DNA of 64,000 nucleotides. Source: Marinobacter fuscus. Its GTDB lineage: Bacteria > Pseudomonadota > Gammaproteobacteria > Pseudomonadales > Oleiphilaceae. The notes below the pieces were generated by a model. It was not told the origin of the DNA, did not search any database, and was given only the letters and a program-made list of their open reading frames with translations. The stretch is from positions 63,389-127,388 of the forward strand of contig NZ_PXNP01000109.1 of the NCBI RefSeq assembly GCF_003007675.1, written 5' to 3'. Both the position numbers and the translations under genes were made by a program. Shown one piece after another: positions 28,364-37,127 of this stretch. The number at the start of each line of letters is the position of its first letter. The stretch's first letter is position 1.

Positions 28364-28587
28364 CACCATCTCCTGTCTGGTTGATGCTGTGCAGAGGCCC
28401 GCCAGCTGTGCCCAGCGCCCCCTTTCTACCACAATCGACCAACACTGAAAAACCGGGAAAAACAACCCGACAAAAGTATCAGCCCGAAAAAAGTGGGGAG
28501 AGAATAGCAGTTTTGGCAGCAATGAGGTAGTTTTCAAAACAGCAAATCATATAACCAGACTACAGCAGGATTCACTGGAGCCATCCG

Positions 28588-29073
28588 ATGACTGACACCC
28601 TCGACACCCTTGAGAACATCACCTACGACGAACTGAACGAGGGCGATTCCGCAACCTTCACACGCACACTGACGGAAGACGAACTGGTGCTGTTTGCGGC
28701 GGTCTCCGGCGATGTCAACCCGGTGCACCTGGATTCCGAGTTTGCCGCCGGTTCGATGTTCAAGGAACGCATTGCCCACGGCATGTGGAGCGGGTCACTC
28801 ATTTCAGCGGCACTGGCAACGGTCATGCCCGGCCCCGGCACCATTTATCTGGAGCAAAGTCTTGCGTTCAAGCGCCCGGTAAAACTGGACGACACCCTAA
28901 CCGTCACCCTGGCCGTGCTGCGCAAGGAGCCGAAAAACCGCGTGGTCTTATCGTGCGTTGTTCGTAATCAAAACGATGCGGAAGTTGTTGCCGGTGAAGC
29001 CAAGGTGATTGCCCCCACCGAAAAGATGTCGTTACAGAAGCCTCGCCTGCCAAAAATCACCATTGCGGACTAA
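28588..29073 (+). CDS. MaoC-like (R)-specific enoyl-CoA hydratase (PhaJ type)
   Basis: A 161-residue hot-dog hydratase that adds water to trans-2-enoyl-CoA to give (R)-3-hydroxyacyl-CoA, a possible feed from beta-oxidation to polyhydroxyalkanoate or lipid synthesis. The hydratase-2 motif FAAVSGDVNPVHLDSEFA contains the catalytic Asp42 and His47, and FKERIAHGMWSGSLIS continues the signature. The C-terminus has a longer tail (KMSLQKPRLPKITIAD). It is divergent from fadD and convergent on the motor operon across a hairpin. The PhaJ-type assignment is by motif; a different acyl preference is possible. Confidence 0.88.
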   Translation: MTDTLDTLENITYDELNEGDSATFTRTLTEDELVLFAAVSGDVNPVHLDSEFAAGSMFKERIAHGMWSGSLISAALATVMPGPGTIYLEQSLAFKRPVKLDDTLTVTLAVLRKEPKNRVVLSCVVRNQNDAEVVAGEAKVIAPTEKMSLQKPRLPKITIAD

Positions 29074-29080
29074 GCTGGCC

Positions 29081-29114
29081 GCCCGGTTATGCGGTGTCAG
29101 CCGGATAACCGGGC
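29081..29114. terminator. 10-bp perfect hairpin between convergent genes, no U-tract
   Basis: GCCCGGTTAT (29081-29090) pairs with ATAACCGGGC (29105-29114) around a 14-base loop, between the hydratase stop and the stop of the motor operon. No T run follows on either strand, as with the hairpin at 8111-8145. Confidence 0.5.
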
Positions 29115-29121
29115 CGTTGCA

Positions 29122-30099
29122 TTAGCCCGGAAGGAAGTCGATCGGAAACCTAACCGTCCGGGTATCAACATCGGCAGCGCCGAAGTTGAACATCTGCACC
29201 CGCATCGCTATTCGCTGCTCAAGCATTGCATGGGCCAACTCGGAGCCCACAACCCTGCACTCCGAGACACTGCCATCCGGCTCAATAACCAGCTCAAGCG
29301 TCAACTGGCCCTCCAGAGTAGGGTCTCGGCGCAACTCCCGCTGGTAGATCGAATAAAGAACGCTCTTCTGGGCATCGAAAACCTGACGAATATTGCTCAT
29401 AGCCCGCTCTCCCCCTGAGTGGCGGGGCGGCCCCTCATTCCTGGCAATCGCCGTTGTCTGCTCAGCGGGTATTCGGGCAGCCTGAGCCCGATGTTCCGCC
29501 AGTACCACGTCCTGAACCGGCGCAAGCTGGTCTGAAACACCCCCACTGCCCGCCAGAACCCGCGCCTCCTGGTTCGCCGTTGCGGCCGGTACAGCTATAT
29601 TTTTGGAGGTATTGGCTTTTCTGCGTGACACCGCCGGTGCATCGTCCACGGCGGCTAATGCGGACAATTGACTCTGCATCGCAAACAGCCCAGATCTGGA
29701 GGCAGACTCCCTTGCCTGCTCAGTCGTTTGGGAAGACGACGGATTGTCGACTGCTGCAGGTTTCCAGGCCGGTTCGGCAGGCCGGGCAGCGGGCGCTGGC
29801 TGGTCTGGCTTCGCAACCGGCTCTGGTTCAGGCTTCGGTGCCGCAGGCACCTCTGGCTGCGCTGGTTCTACCTCCGGAACAACCTTGGGCTCTTTTTTCG
29901 CTTGGATAAGCCTGGCAAGCTGTGGTGGCAGCTTTTCTGCCGTCTCCCGATCCCTTTCCGGCAAATCCATGCCGGATATCAGCCAGGCCGGAACAGCAAA
30001 AGCAAGCAGCATCAAACAGACAATCATCACGAAAGTCAGCCGCTCGGCGGGATCCCTCGCCCAGGGCAACCGGCTTTCTGCCATCGCCAACTCAGCCAT
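29122..30099 (-). CDS. TonB/AgmX-like envelope-spanning protein of the motor operon
   Basis: A 325-residue bitopic protein: a cytoplasmic N-terminus, one membrane helix (residues ~22-43, FVMIVCLMLLAFAVPAWLI), and a long Pro/Glu/Ala linker (PEVEPAQPEVPAAPKPEPEP). The periplasmic C-terminal domain runs SNIRQVFDAQKSVLYSIYQR, LEGQLTLELVIEPDGSVSEC to VRFPIDFLPG, a TonB-like fold of the AgmX/PglI type found in the Myxococcus gliding proteins GltG and GltJ. It is the last gene of the operon and overlaps the ExbD-like gene by eight bases. It should carry force from the TolQ/R-like motor across the periplasm. The domain assignment rests on pattern memory and would need a profile search. Confidence 0.75.
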   Translation of the reverse strand: MAELAMAESRLPWARDPAERLTFVMIVCLMLLAFAVPAWLISGMDLPERDRETAEKLPPQLARLIQAKKEPKVVPEVEPAQPEVPAAPKPEPEPVAKPDQPAPAARPAEPAWKPAAVDNPSSSQTTEQARESASRSGLFAMQSQLSALAAVDDAPAVSRRKANTSKNIAVPAATANQEARVLAGSGGVSDQLAPVQDVVLAEHRAQAARIPAEQTTAIARNEGPPRHSGGERAMSNIRQVFDAQKSVLYSIYQRELRRDPTLEGQLTLELVIEPDGSVSECRVVGSELAHAMLEQRIAMRVQMFNFGAADVDTRTVRFPIDFLPG

Positions 30100-30580
30100 T
30101 GCGCACCTCAGGCTCTACCGCCAGCCGAACTTGCCGGAACTCTTCGTTTACGCAGGTTTGCATGATCTTCTCCAGCAATCGATACTCAACCTCACGCCCT
30201 GCCAGAATGGTTACCTGCAATCCTTCAACAGGTATCTCGCTTTGCTGCGCCCGTCGGTATGCAAGCTCTTCTGACAACCCGGCGATAACCGGCGCAGCGG
30301 CATCGAGACTATCCAGCCTCGCCACTTCCCGACCCTGAACAAGAAGCGACTGGCCAGTCACCTGTACGGTCAGGCTCTCGATAGCCTGCTGTTTGGCGGT
30401 AGATTCAGGAAGAGTAACGTTGGCCGGGCTCTCCATTACTTTTACATCCGACGAGTTGACCATCAGAAAGAACACCAGGATGGTAAAGATATCCATCAGC
30501 GATACCAGATTAAGGCCACCCGCTCTGTGCATACGGCTGTAGTGTCGCTGCCGGTAACGGGCCTTTCTTGACAGTTTCAT
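30092..30580 (-). CDS. ExbD/TolR-like motor protein (second copy)
   Basis: A 162-residue bitopic inner-membrane protein. After a basic N-terminus (MKLSRKARYRQRHYSRMHR) comes one membrane helix with the expected proton-path aspartate: LVSLMDIFTILVFFLMVNS. A periplasmic domain of about 110 residues follows (VTLPESTAKQQAIESLTVQV, LAYRRAQQSEIPVEGLQVTI). ATG 30580 has GGGAGG upstream and overlaps the preceding ExbD-like gene by four bases. Having two different TolR-like proteins with one TolQ-like protein matches the AglR-AglQ-AglS motor of Myxococcus more than Tol-Pal or Ton. Confidence 0.85.
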   Translation of the reverse strand: MKLSRKARYRQRHYSRMHRAGGLNLVSLMDIFTILVFFLMVNSSDVKVMESPANVTLPESTAKQQAIESLTVQVTGQSLLVQGREVARLDSLDAAAPVIAGLSEELAYRRAQQSEIPVEGLQVTILAGREVEYRLLEKIMQTCVNEEFRQVRLAVEPEVRNG

Positions 30581-31107
30581 GCTCCCTCCCTGTCACCGTT
30601 TTCCGGGTTGGCAGCCAGAGCGCGAGTTTCGCCGGCACTCACAAGTGCCACATCAGGAAACAGTTCAGCCTCAACCACACTTGCCGCAACAACCGCAGGG
30701 TAAGAACGCAGGGTATCCATTGCCGTTACCAGAGTCTGGTAATCCACGTTCGGGCCAACCTGCAACGTAACGTCTGTTTTTTCTGGCACGCGGCCCTTGA
30801 TTCGCTGCAGCAGGCTGCTCAGTGCGGCATAGTTCTGCCGCCCCCCGGCCACCGGAAAGGCCTCAATTAAACCACGTTCACTGTCGGCAACCTCCAGCCC
30901 CTCCGGCAATAGCGTTACAACCAGTTGAAAAGACTCTGCGTCGGGGGCCTCGCCCGTTTCCATTCCGGGAAAATTCAGCTCAATCATTCGTATCTGGCTG
31001 AACACCATGCCCAGCAGCAATACCGGCACCAGTACAATCATCAGATTCAGAAAGGCGGTAATATCCAGTTCCGCTGACGCAGTCAGCCTGCGGTGTCGAC
31101 GTCTCAT
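30577..31107 (-). CDS. ExbD/TolR-like motor protein (first copy)
   Basis: A 176-residue bitopic protein with the family start MRRRHRRLTASAELDITAFL, in which the aspartate precedes a membrane helix (NLMIVLVPVLLLGMVFSQI). The periplasmic part has the usual GLIEAFPVAGGRQNYAALSS and VGPNVDYQTLVTAMDTLRSY, the segment where TolR/ExbD domains read their reading-head strand. A GTG lies one codon before the ATG at 31107; the ATG is preferred. It follows the TolQ/ExbB-like gene by 39 bases and overlaps the second copy by four. Confidence 0.86.
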   Translation of the reverse strand: MRRRHRRLTASAELDITAFLNLMIVLVPVLLLGMVFSQIRMIELNFPGMETGEAPDAESFQLVVTLLPEGLEVADSERGLIEAFPVAGGRQNYAALSSLLQRIKGRVPEKTDVTLQVGPNVDYQTLVTAMDTLRSYPAVVAASVVEAELFPDVALVSAGETRALAANPENGDREGA

Positions 31108-31146
31108 CACTTATTGCCCCCGAACAACTGCCACCGAGCCGGAGGC

Positions 31147-31794
31147 TCAGGCTGGCAGCTCACGATTTGTGGATTCAGACACCAGGTTCAGGAGCTTGAC
31201 GCCCGCCATTTCGAAACTGTCGACCAGCTCATTGGTTTGTGTCTGCAACAGAGCATGAAACAGCAACAGGGGAATAGCCGAGATCAACCCGAAGGCCGTG
31301 GTATTCATGGCCACAGATATACTCTCGGATAGCAGGGAGGCTTTCTGGGCCGGGTCTGCGGCGGCCACGGCAGTGAAGGCCGCAATCAAACCAATAATGG
31401 TACCCAGCAGGCCAAGCAAGGTAGCGATGTTTGCCAGAGTAGCAAGATACTGGGTGCGCTTCTCCAGCCGGGGCAGTACCTCCATCAGGCCTTCCTCCAT
31501 CGCGTACTCGATGTCCTCGCGGCGGTGATTAGCCAGCAGCCGCGCAAGCCCTGCTCCCAGAACCGTTGCAATGGCGCTTTTAGACCCTGCCGCTGCTTTC
31601 ATGGCCCGGGAATAGTCCCGCTTCTGCAACGCAGGGAGAATGCCACGCTCGAAAGCAAGCCGGTTCCGGCGTTTCATGGCTCCAAGGTAGAGAAATCTTT
31701 CCAGCGCAATCGCCAGGCCGAACGCCAGCACCACCGCGATCGGATACATAAAAGGGCCACCTTCCTGAAAAAAGCGAACAAGGGTCTCTAACAT
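31147..31794 (-). CDS. MotA/TolQ/ExbB-type proton channel subunit
   Basis: A 215-residue inner-membrane motor subunit. Three membrane helices: residues ~15-38 (MYPIAVVLAFGLAIALERFL), ~105-130 (LATLANIATLLGLLGTIIGL) and ~155-178 (TTAFGLISAIPLLLFHALL). The conserved TolQ/ExbB pattern is at LATLANIATLLGLLGTIIG. The cytoplasmic loop after the first helix (KRRNRLAFERGILPALQKRD) is basic. ATG 31794 has GGAG upstream. It heads the motor half of the operon and should pair with the two ExbD-like proteins to convert proton flow into movement. The partner proteins are TPR proteins, not a TonB-dependent receptor or Pal. Confidence 0.9.
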   Translation of the reverse strand: MLETLVRFFQEGGPFMYPIAVVLAFGLAIALERFLYLGAMKRRNRLAFERGILPALQKRDYSRAMKAAAGSKSAIATVLGAGLARLLANHRREDIEYAMEEGLMEVLPRLEKRTQYLATLANIATLLGLLGTIIGLIAAFTAVAAADPAQKASLLSESISVAMNTTAFGLISAIPLLLFHALLQTQTNELVDSFEMAGVKLLNLVSESTNRELPA

Positions 31795-31812
31795 TTAATT
31801 ATTCTCCATCAA

Positions 31813-32181
31813 CTACGGTGTTTTCGGTTGCGTATGGTGTATACGGGATAGCGGCGGAGCGGTCGGCTCAAGCACCAGCGGATTCAGGGTTTCACGAAAT
31901 GTTCGATGATTTTCCAGCACATCAGCAGACACCGGCTGCAGCAGTTCGGGCGCTCGCCGATCCAGAGTTGTCACAGGGCGCCTTGGCAGATCCGGTTCCT
32001 GCCAGGGCAGGATGTGAAGAATGGCCGGCTCATCATCGCCAGCTCCCATCGAGATGCCCCGCACCACCAGGTCACCGGATGGTAACTCCGGAGTGTTCAC
32101 GACTTGCTCCGCACGGGCTAAGGAATTTGTGGCAAGCCCCAACAGAAGCAGCAACAGTAGGCAGCCGATACGCGCGCTCAT
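31813..32181 (-). CDS. small exported protein of the motor operon
   Basis: A 122-residue protein with a signal peptide (MSARIGCLLLLLLLGLATNSLARA). The mature part is proline-rich and without repeats (PAILHILPWQEPDLPRRPVT). Its four-base overlap with the TPR lipoprotein gene and its position directly before the TolQ/ExbB-like gene mark it as part of the machine. I do not recognise the family. It is probably periplasmic or bound to the outer membrane. Confidence 0.72.
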   Translation of the reverse strand: MSARIGCLLLLLLLGLATNSLARAEQVVNTPELPSGDLVVRGISMGAGDDEPAILHILPWQEPDLPRRPVTTLDRRAPELLQPVSADVLENHRTFRETLNPLVLEPTAPPLSRIHHTQPKTP

Positions 32182-32672
32182 TGCACTCTCCGTTCCAGAT
32201 CAACAATCCAGGACGCAACCTGCTCATCCGCCTGGTCAGATAGAGCCTGAAACCGGCGATAGTGGTTCAGTGCCCTGTTCAGATCCAGCAGGTAAAGCTC
32301 AGAGATCACCGCGAGGTTGAAGTGCAGATGGGCAACTTCCGGCGTCATCTCGATACCCTGCCGGAGTAGATCCGCAGCTTCCTGAAAGCGCGCCTCCCGG
32401 GTGAGCAAAAGCGCAAGGTTGTTCCTCACTGCCGCCCGCTCCGGCTCGGCCCGCAACACCTTCTGCCAGGCCGCGATGGCCTGGCCTGGCTGGCCCGCCT
32501 CATAGGCCCGCAGCCCCTGTAAAACCCATTGTTCCACCTGGGCAGGGCTGACAACCACCGCGGTGTCCTGAGCCGGCATCCGGGTGCCTTCGCCGGTAGC
32601 CGCACAGCCCGCCAGAACCGCCACCAGCATGGCCAGAGAGACTGCTCTTATCCTGGCGATAGCCTCACACAT
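32178..32672 (-). CDS. TPR lipoprotein of the motor operon
   Basis: A 164-residue lipoprotein: signal with lipobox VLAGC, then about three TPR units (WVLQGLRAYEAGQPGQAIAA, AVRNNLALLLTREARFQEAA, AHLHFNLAVISELYLLDLNR). Size and architecture resemble GltE, the TPR lipoprotein of the Myxococcus Glt complex, but also many pilotin-like proteins. It overlaps both neighbours (8 and 4 bases). It is likely anchored in the outer membrane, where it may receive the motor-driven complex. Confidence 0.8.
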   Translation of the reverse strand: MCEAIARIRAVSLAMLVAVLAGCAATGEGTRMPAQDTAVVVSPAQVEQWVLQGLRAYEAGQPGQAIAAWQKVLRAEPERAAVRNNLALLLTREARFQEAADLLRQGIEMTPEVAHLHFNLAVISELYLLDLNRALNHYRRFQALSDQADEQVASWIVDLERRVQ

Positions 32673-35475
32673 CCGTGCTGTCCTCCGTTGTCCAGGTCAT
32701 CCAGCGCAAACTGCGCTGGTAGCGGGCCGGGTACAGATCTGCAAGCACCTTGAGGCTGCGCTCCACCCAGGGGTCACTTCCCGCCTCAACAATTCGCTGA
32801 TGATTTCGGGCGTGCAACTCCAGCGCTTTTTCCTCCAGAGGATACGCCTGCTCTTCCAGCAGCATCCGATATTGCATGGTTTCAAGTTCATTTAGCTCAT
32901 CCGGCACCTCCGAAGCGATCAACGCTGCCGCCAGCGCTCGGTATAGCTCCGCCCGATGAAACGCCACCCGGGAAAGTACCTCATTGCCACCGAAAGACGC
33001 GGCATCCTGCAATAGCTCCCGAGCCCTCTCCATGGCGCGGCGCTTGCGTGCCAATGACGACGCCAGGGGATGATCAAGCGCCACATCATTAAAATCGGCA
33101 ATCGCTTGGTCGGCGAAGTAGAAAGCGGCATCCGCAGCCCAGCGCAAAGTCTCGTCTGAGTGCCAATCGCTTGCCCGCTCCTGATCCAACAACTGTTTTC
33201 GCCATGGGTCTGCACCCGGGCCATCAACAGATGTAATTAGCCTATGCCGGATTTGCTGCCGGGCCAGATGCCCGGACGCGGTTCCGGGCTCCTGAACCGC
33301 GACCAGCCAGGTGCTGTAAAGCTCGTTGCGGGATGCCAGATCCCCGATAGAGTGGTAGATTTCAGCTGCCCGCAACCGGGCAGGCCAGGGGTTGTCAGCC
33401 TTCTCCGCCACCTGAAGCAGAACAGCGGCCGCTTTCCTGGGCTGACCGGATTTCTGGTAGGCCAGAATCAGCTTTTCACCGATAGCACTGACAAGCTGGT
33501 GCCGGGGGTAATCCACCTGAAAACGATGCAACTCGTTGATTGCTGAAAGCCATCTGCTTGCGCCTAGAAGCGTATTGGCGCCGTCGAAGCGGGCCCTGAT
33601 CGCAATCTCAGTGCCCGGCAAAACATTCTCGATACGCTGGAAGTGGGCGACAGCAAGATCCGTTTCCTGCCGTGCAACTGCCTGCTCCGCCTGGCGATAT
33701 ATGACCGTAGCCAATTGCTCCAATATCCCCGGCTTGTCTGCACCCTCGGCACCCACCTCATCTACCAGGCCCAGGGCCTGTCGCCAGGCACTTTCCGCCT
33801 GCCCGTAATCCCCCTGATTCTGATGAACACGGGCGGCGACCAGCCATGCGCCATAGCGATCCGTCGGCGAGATATCCGACCATGACAAAGCCCTGGTTGC
33901 GAACGTCAGTGCATTCTGATGGTGCCCCCCCTGCTGCCAACGATTGGCCAGGTCTACCCTCAGACCCGAAATACGGTGATCGCTACCAAACAGGCTCGAA
34001 TAACGGCGCTCCTCAGCCACCAGCGTCTGCATCAGCGATTGCCACTGCTGCGTTGATGCGGCCTCAAGCCGGTCATGGTAGATTCGAATCGCCGCCCAGG
34101 CCGCATCGCGGGATTTCTCACCGGGGTATTCATACGCCGCAGCAAGGTAGTGAGCAAGAGCCCGCTCATACGCCTGAGCCAGTAAACTGGCATCACCCGC
34201 GAGGTAATGGAGTGGCCCCGGCTCGGGGGCTCGGGGCGCTAAAGCCTCGAAGTAATCCGCTGCCTTCAGCAGAGCGGGCGTTCGGTTTTCAGGCCCCGTG
34301 GCGCTCACCCCTTGTGCGTAATAGTAATCAGCCAGTGAGCGGCTGTATTGGCCCCAGATCACCTGGTGATGATCGTTCAGGCTCTGGTAACGGGCCTCAC
34401 TGGCAAAGCGGGCTACGTAGTCTTCCCTGGCGGATCGTGCCTGACTTTCCTGCCCGGCCTGCAGCCAGAAAGAAACCGACTGTTCCGCAAAGTCAGCGGC
34501 CGCCCTGTGGGCTGGATAGCGGGCAAGGAATGCCTGATTGACCTGAACGCCTTTGCGATAGCGCCCGTCAAAAGCATGAAGGTCTGCCTGCCGATCGTAC
34601 AGAAGATAGTGCCAGACACCGGGGCTGCGATTGCCAAGCCAGCTTGACAGACTCTCTGTTCCGCCACTTTTCCTTGCCATATGCGCAAGTATGCGAAAGC
34701 TGTCTCCGACACGGGCCTGAGCCGAGCCTGACAGCCCATCAAGTTCGGCGGCGCCCGGAATATCCAGATCCAGAACGGCCATGAAGGTTTCTGCAGCACG
34801 TGGCCACGCCGCTGCGCCCTGCTTGAACTGACTCCACCCCTGCATATAGCGGGCCTTGCTTACCAGCTCAGGGTGCTGGGCGCTCTCCACCACTCGCCGG
34901 TACCGGGCTTCCGCTTCGGCAAATTCGCCTGCCGAGAATGCCGCTTCAGCAATACGGAAACGGGCTTCCGGTGCCAGCGCTGAACCTGGATAGAGGTCTA
35001 CAAGTTCTGTCAATCGCTGAATTGAGAGATCGGGCTGGCCAGCCATAGCGTGTGCCTTGGCCAGCTGATAGAGCAAATCGTCAACCTGAGCGGGAAAGCT
35101 GCTGTCGCCCAGAAGTGCTTCGTAGCTTCCGATGATTTCCCGGTAGTCCCTGATCTCCTGCTCAGCGGAATAGCCCAGTTCCTCTCCCGCCCGGTTGCGA
35201 ATACGGTGCAGGCGGTTCAGCGCATCGACACGTACATCCGGCTCTTCAGAGATTTCAAACAGGCGTTGGTAGCGACGAACGACTTCCTCCGGCGCAATGG
35301 CTGGCAGGGGCCGACTGTCAAATTTGAGAAACACCGGCCGAATGTCACCCAGGGTTTCTCCATCACGCCCCAGCTCTACACGGAAAGACTCTTGTGCCAT
35401 CAATGGTGCACTGGCCAGCGGTACGCCCATCAATATCGAACATATCAGTTTTTTCAGCCGCGCCCTCTGCTTCAC
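32665..35475 (-). CDS. large exported TPR protein of the motor operon
   Basis: A 936-residue exported protein. A signal peptide (LICSILMGVPLASAPLMA) is followed by an almost continuous TPR/alpha-solenoid. Readable units include SIQRLTELVDLYPGSALAPE, FRIAEAAFSAGEFAEAEARY, YQKSGQPRKAAAVLLQVAEK and YGAWLVAARVHQNQGDYGQA. The GTG start overlaps the preceding gene by four bases (GTGA). Its size and TPR content recall GltD/AgmU of Myxococcus, a large periplasmic TPR protein, but sequence similarity cannot be measured here. It probably forms a periplasmic scaffold between the inner-membrane motor and the outer membrane. Confidence 0.82.
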   Translation of the reverse strand: MKQRARLKKLICSILMGVPLASAPLMAQESFRVELGRDGETLGDIRPVFLKFDSRPLPAIAPEEVVRRYQRLFEISEEPDVRVDALNRLHRIRNRAGEELGYSAEQEIRDYREIIGSYEALLGDSSFPAQVDDLLYQLAKAHAMAGQPDLSIQRLTELVDLYPGSALAPEARFRIAEAAFSAGEFAEAEARYRRVVESAQHPELVSKARYMQGWSQFKQGAAAWPRAAETFMAVLDLDIPGAAELDGLSGSAQARVGDSFRILAHMARKSGGTESLSSWLGNRSPGVWHYLLYDRQADLHAFDGRYRKGVQVNQAFLARYPAHRAAADFAEQSVSFWLQAGQESQARSAREDYVARFASEARYQSLNDHHQVIWGQYSRSLADYYYAQGVSATGPENRTPALLKAADYFEALAPRAPEPGPLHYLAGDASLLAQAYERALAHYLAAAYEYPGEKSRDAAWAAIRIYHDRLEAASTQQWQSLMQTLVAEERRYSSLFGSDHRISGLRVDLANRWQQGGHHQNALTFATRALSWSDISPTDRYGAWLVAARVHQNQGDYGQAESAWRQALGLVDEVGAEGADKPGILEQLATVIYRQAEQAVARQETDLAVAHFQRIENVLPGTEIAIRARFDGANTLLGASRWLSAINELHRFQVDYPRHQLVSAIGEKLILAYQKSGQPRKAAAVLLQVAEKADNPWPARLRAAEIYHSIGDLASRNELYSTWLVAVQEPGTASGHLARQQIRHRLITSVDGPGADPWRKQLLDQERASDWHSDETLRWAADAAFYFADQAIADFNDVALDHPLASSLARKRRAMERARELLQDAASFGGNEVLSRVAFHRAELYRALAAALIASEVPDELNELETMQYRMLLEEQAYPLEEKALELHARNHQRIVEAGSDPWVERSLKVLADLYPARYQRSLRWMTWTTEDSTDV

Positions 35476-37118
35476 CGCTGACCCTCCAAATGCTCCAGAG
35501 CCAGATCCTCGTACAGATGGGCAATTTGTTGCCCGGTGCGGTTCCGCGCTCGTGCCAGCCTGTTCTTCTGTTGTGCCACGAAAGCCAGCGCCTGCTGATC
35601 CAGAGCTGCCGCAGCCGCCTGCCGCGAATCCGCCAATTGCCGGCGCAGCGCTTCATTTTCCGCAGTAAACGCCCGCACCCGTGCCAACTGATTACTCCGA
35701 GCCCCCCTGTATTGGGCGCTTCGGCTTTCAAGGCTTTCGCGGCGAGCCTTGGCAGACGCAAGAATCTCCTGCAGCTCTTTGAGTTGATCAGACCGCGCCC
35801 CAGGCCGCCCCATGGCCAGCAATTTCTCTATTTGTGATTGCAATTGGCTGTGCTGATTCTGCAGGCCAAGAATTTGCTGGCTTACTTCTTCCACCTGCTT
35901 GCCGGTTCGGTGCTTGAGCATGGCGCCTGTATAGATTTCCAGATCGTTTTGGCGTTGCTCCAGTGTCTGCTTGAGGGCGTCAAAGCGGGCCATACGCCGG
36001 ATTGCTGCCTGAGCATCGGGCTGCTCCAGAAACAGGAGCAGATAACCCAGTCTCGGCTGGGTCAGAGTGAGACTGTCCTCCAGAAACCACTCGATGCCCT
36101 TGCCACGGGCATCCTGAACCAACGCCTTGTAGGCCCCGTGCTGGCGAATATTGCGCTCAAGCTCTGAGAGAGTCGCCTGCTCGGATTCAAACGCGGCATT
36201 GGCAGCCAGCCAGTATTCCCCTGCCTGGCCGGGATAACCGGCAAGATCAAATCCGCTCCCCATGCCGATCCAGGCTTCAGGTACCCCGGCAAACGCCAAA
36301 GGAAACTTTTTTGCCCGATGCCAGCTTTGCATGGCGGCACGGTAATTGCCTTTCTCTGCCAGTGCTACGCCATGCAAATAGAGCGCTCTGGGGGTCTGGT
36401 ATCCATCAAGCGAGACCTTTTCCAGAAAGTCGATGGCCTTATCCTGCTCACCGTTCTGAAGCGCAAAAAAACCGGCCTGTAAATGCAGCCTGTCGAGCAC
36501 CGACTGACGTCGTTTTTCCTCAGAATCCTCTTTAGCCATCGCTATGGCAACTCTCAGAGCGACCAGAGCTCTTGAGGTATTGCTGTCCTGCACACTGAAA
36601 GCCGACGCCAGGTTCATGTAACCAATCGCAGCCCAGTAGCCGCCAACCATACCAGCCAGCTCTTTGCCCGCCTGCTCTGTGTTGCCGGAAGCAAGTTCGA
36701 GTTCGGCCAGGCCTAGTCGCGCCTGCTCGGCAATATCCCCGAACCCAAACCGGCTGGCGCCACGAAGCCAGTGCCGGGCCTCGGCAATATCCCCCGCTGC
36801 CCGTGCCAGATTCGCCAGCGCCAGTGCCGACTCGCCACGAAACTGCTCTCGGGCAAAAAGCGTACGATAGACCTCACCGGCTTTTTCAGCCTGGCCGCTT
36901 ATCTGCAGCAGTCGGGCCCGGTACAGATCGGCCTCGGCGTTGCCAAGTGATGCCACAAGCGACATCACTTCTGCAGATCTTCCGGTATCGAGCCCGAACT
37001 GGATGACCCCTCTGGTTAGTTCATCAGCGGGCAACGGCGAGCACCAGAGCAGCAAAACGACAAGACCCGCCCGGCACCTACTCACGACTGGAAAGCACGA
37101 CAATCGACAAGGCCACAT
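35472..37118 (-). CDS. exported TPR and coiled-coil protein of the motor operon
   Basis: A 548-residue protein: signal region (RAGLVVLLLWCSPLPADE), then TPR-like repeats over residues ~30-350 (LYRARLLQISGQAEKAGEVY, GEQDKAIDFLEKVSLDGYQT). The C-terminal ~160 residues form a long charged coiled coil (QILGLQNQHSQLQSQIEKLL, AFTAENEALRRQLADSRQAA). A GTG is in frame one codon upstream; ATG 37118 was chosen with AGG upstream. It overlaps the 936-residue TPR gene. The coiled coil suggests a rod or linker role in the periplasm. Function is inferred from context only. Confidence 0.8.
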   Translation of the reverse strand: MWPCRLSCFPVVSRCRAGLVVLLLWCSPLPADELTRGVIQFGLDTGRSAEVMSLVASLGNAEADLYRARLLQISGQAEKAGEVYRTLFAREQFRGESALALANLARAAGDIAEARHWLRGASRFGFGDIAEQARLGLAELELASGNTEQAGKELAGMVGGYWAAIGYMNLASAFSVQDSNTSRALVALRVAIAMAKEDSEEKRRQSVLDRLHLQAGFFALQNGEQDKAIDFLEKVSLDGYQTPRALYLHGVALAEKGNYRAAMQSWHRAKKFPLAFAGVPEAWIGMGSGFDLAGYPGQAGEYWLAANAAFESEQATLSELERNIRQHGAYKALVQDARGKGIEWFLEDSLTLTQPRLGYLLLFLEQPDAQAAIRRMARFDALKQTLEQRQNDLEIYTGAMLKHRTGKQVEEVSQQILGLQNQHSQLQSQIEKLLAMGRPGARSDQLKELQEILASAKARRESLESRSAQYRGARSNQLARVRAFTAENEALRRQLADSRQAAAAALDQQALAFVAQQKNRLARARNRTGQQIAHLYEDLALEHLEGQR

Positions 37119-37127
37119 CACAGATAC

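Noticed and set aside
28364-28587. Fatty-acid regulator (PsrA/FadR-type) operator between fadD and the hydratase gene
   Set aside because: GTTTTCAAAAC is palindromic but its half-sites do not match the PsrA pattern I know; no claim was made.
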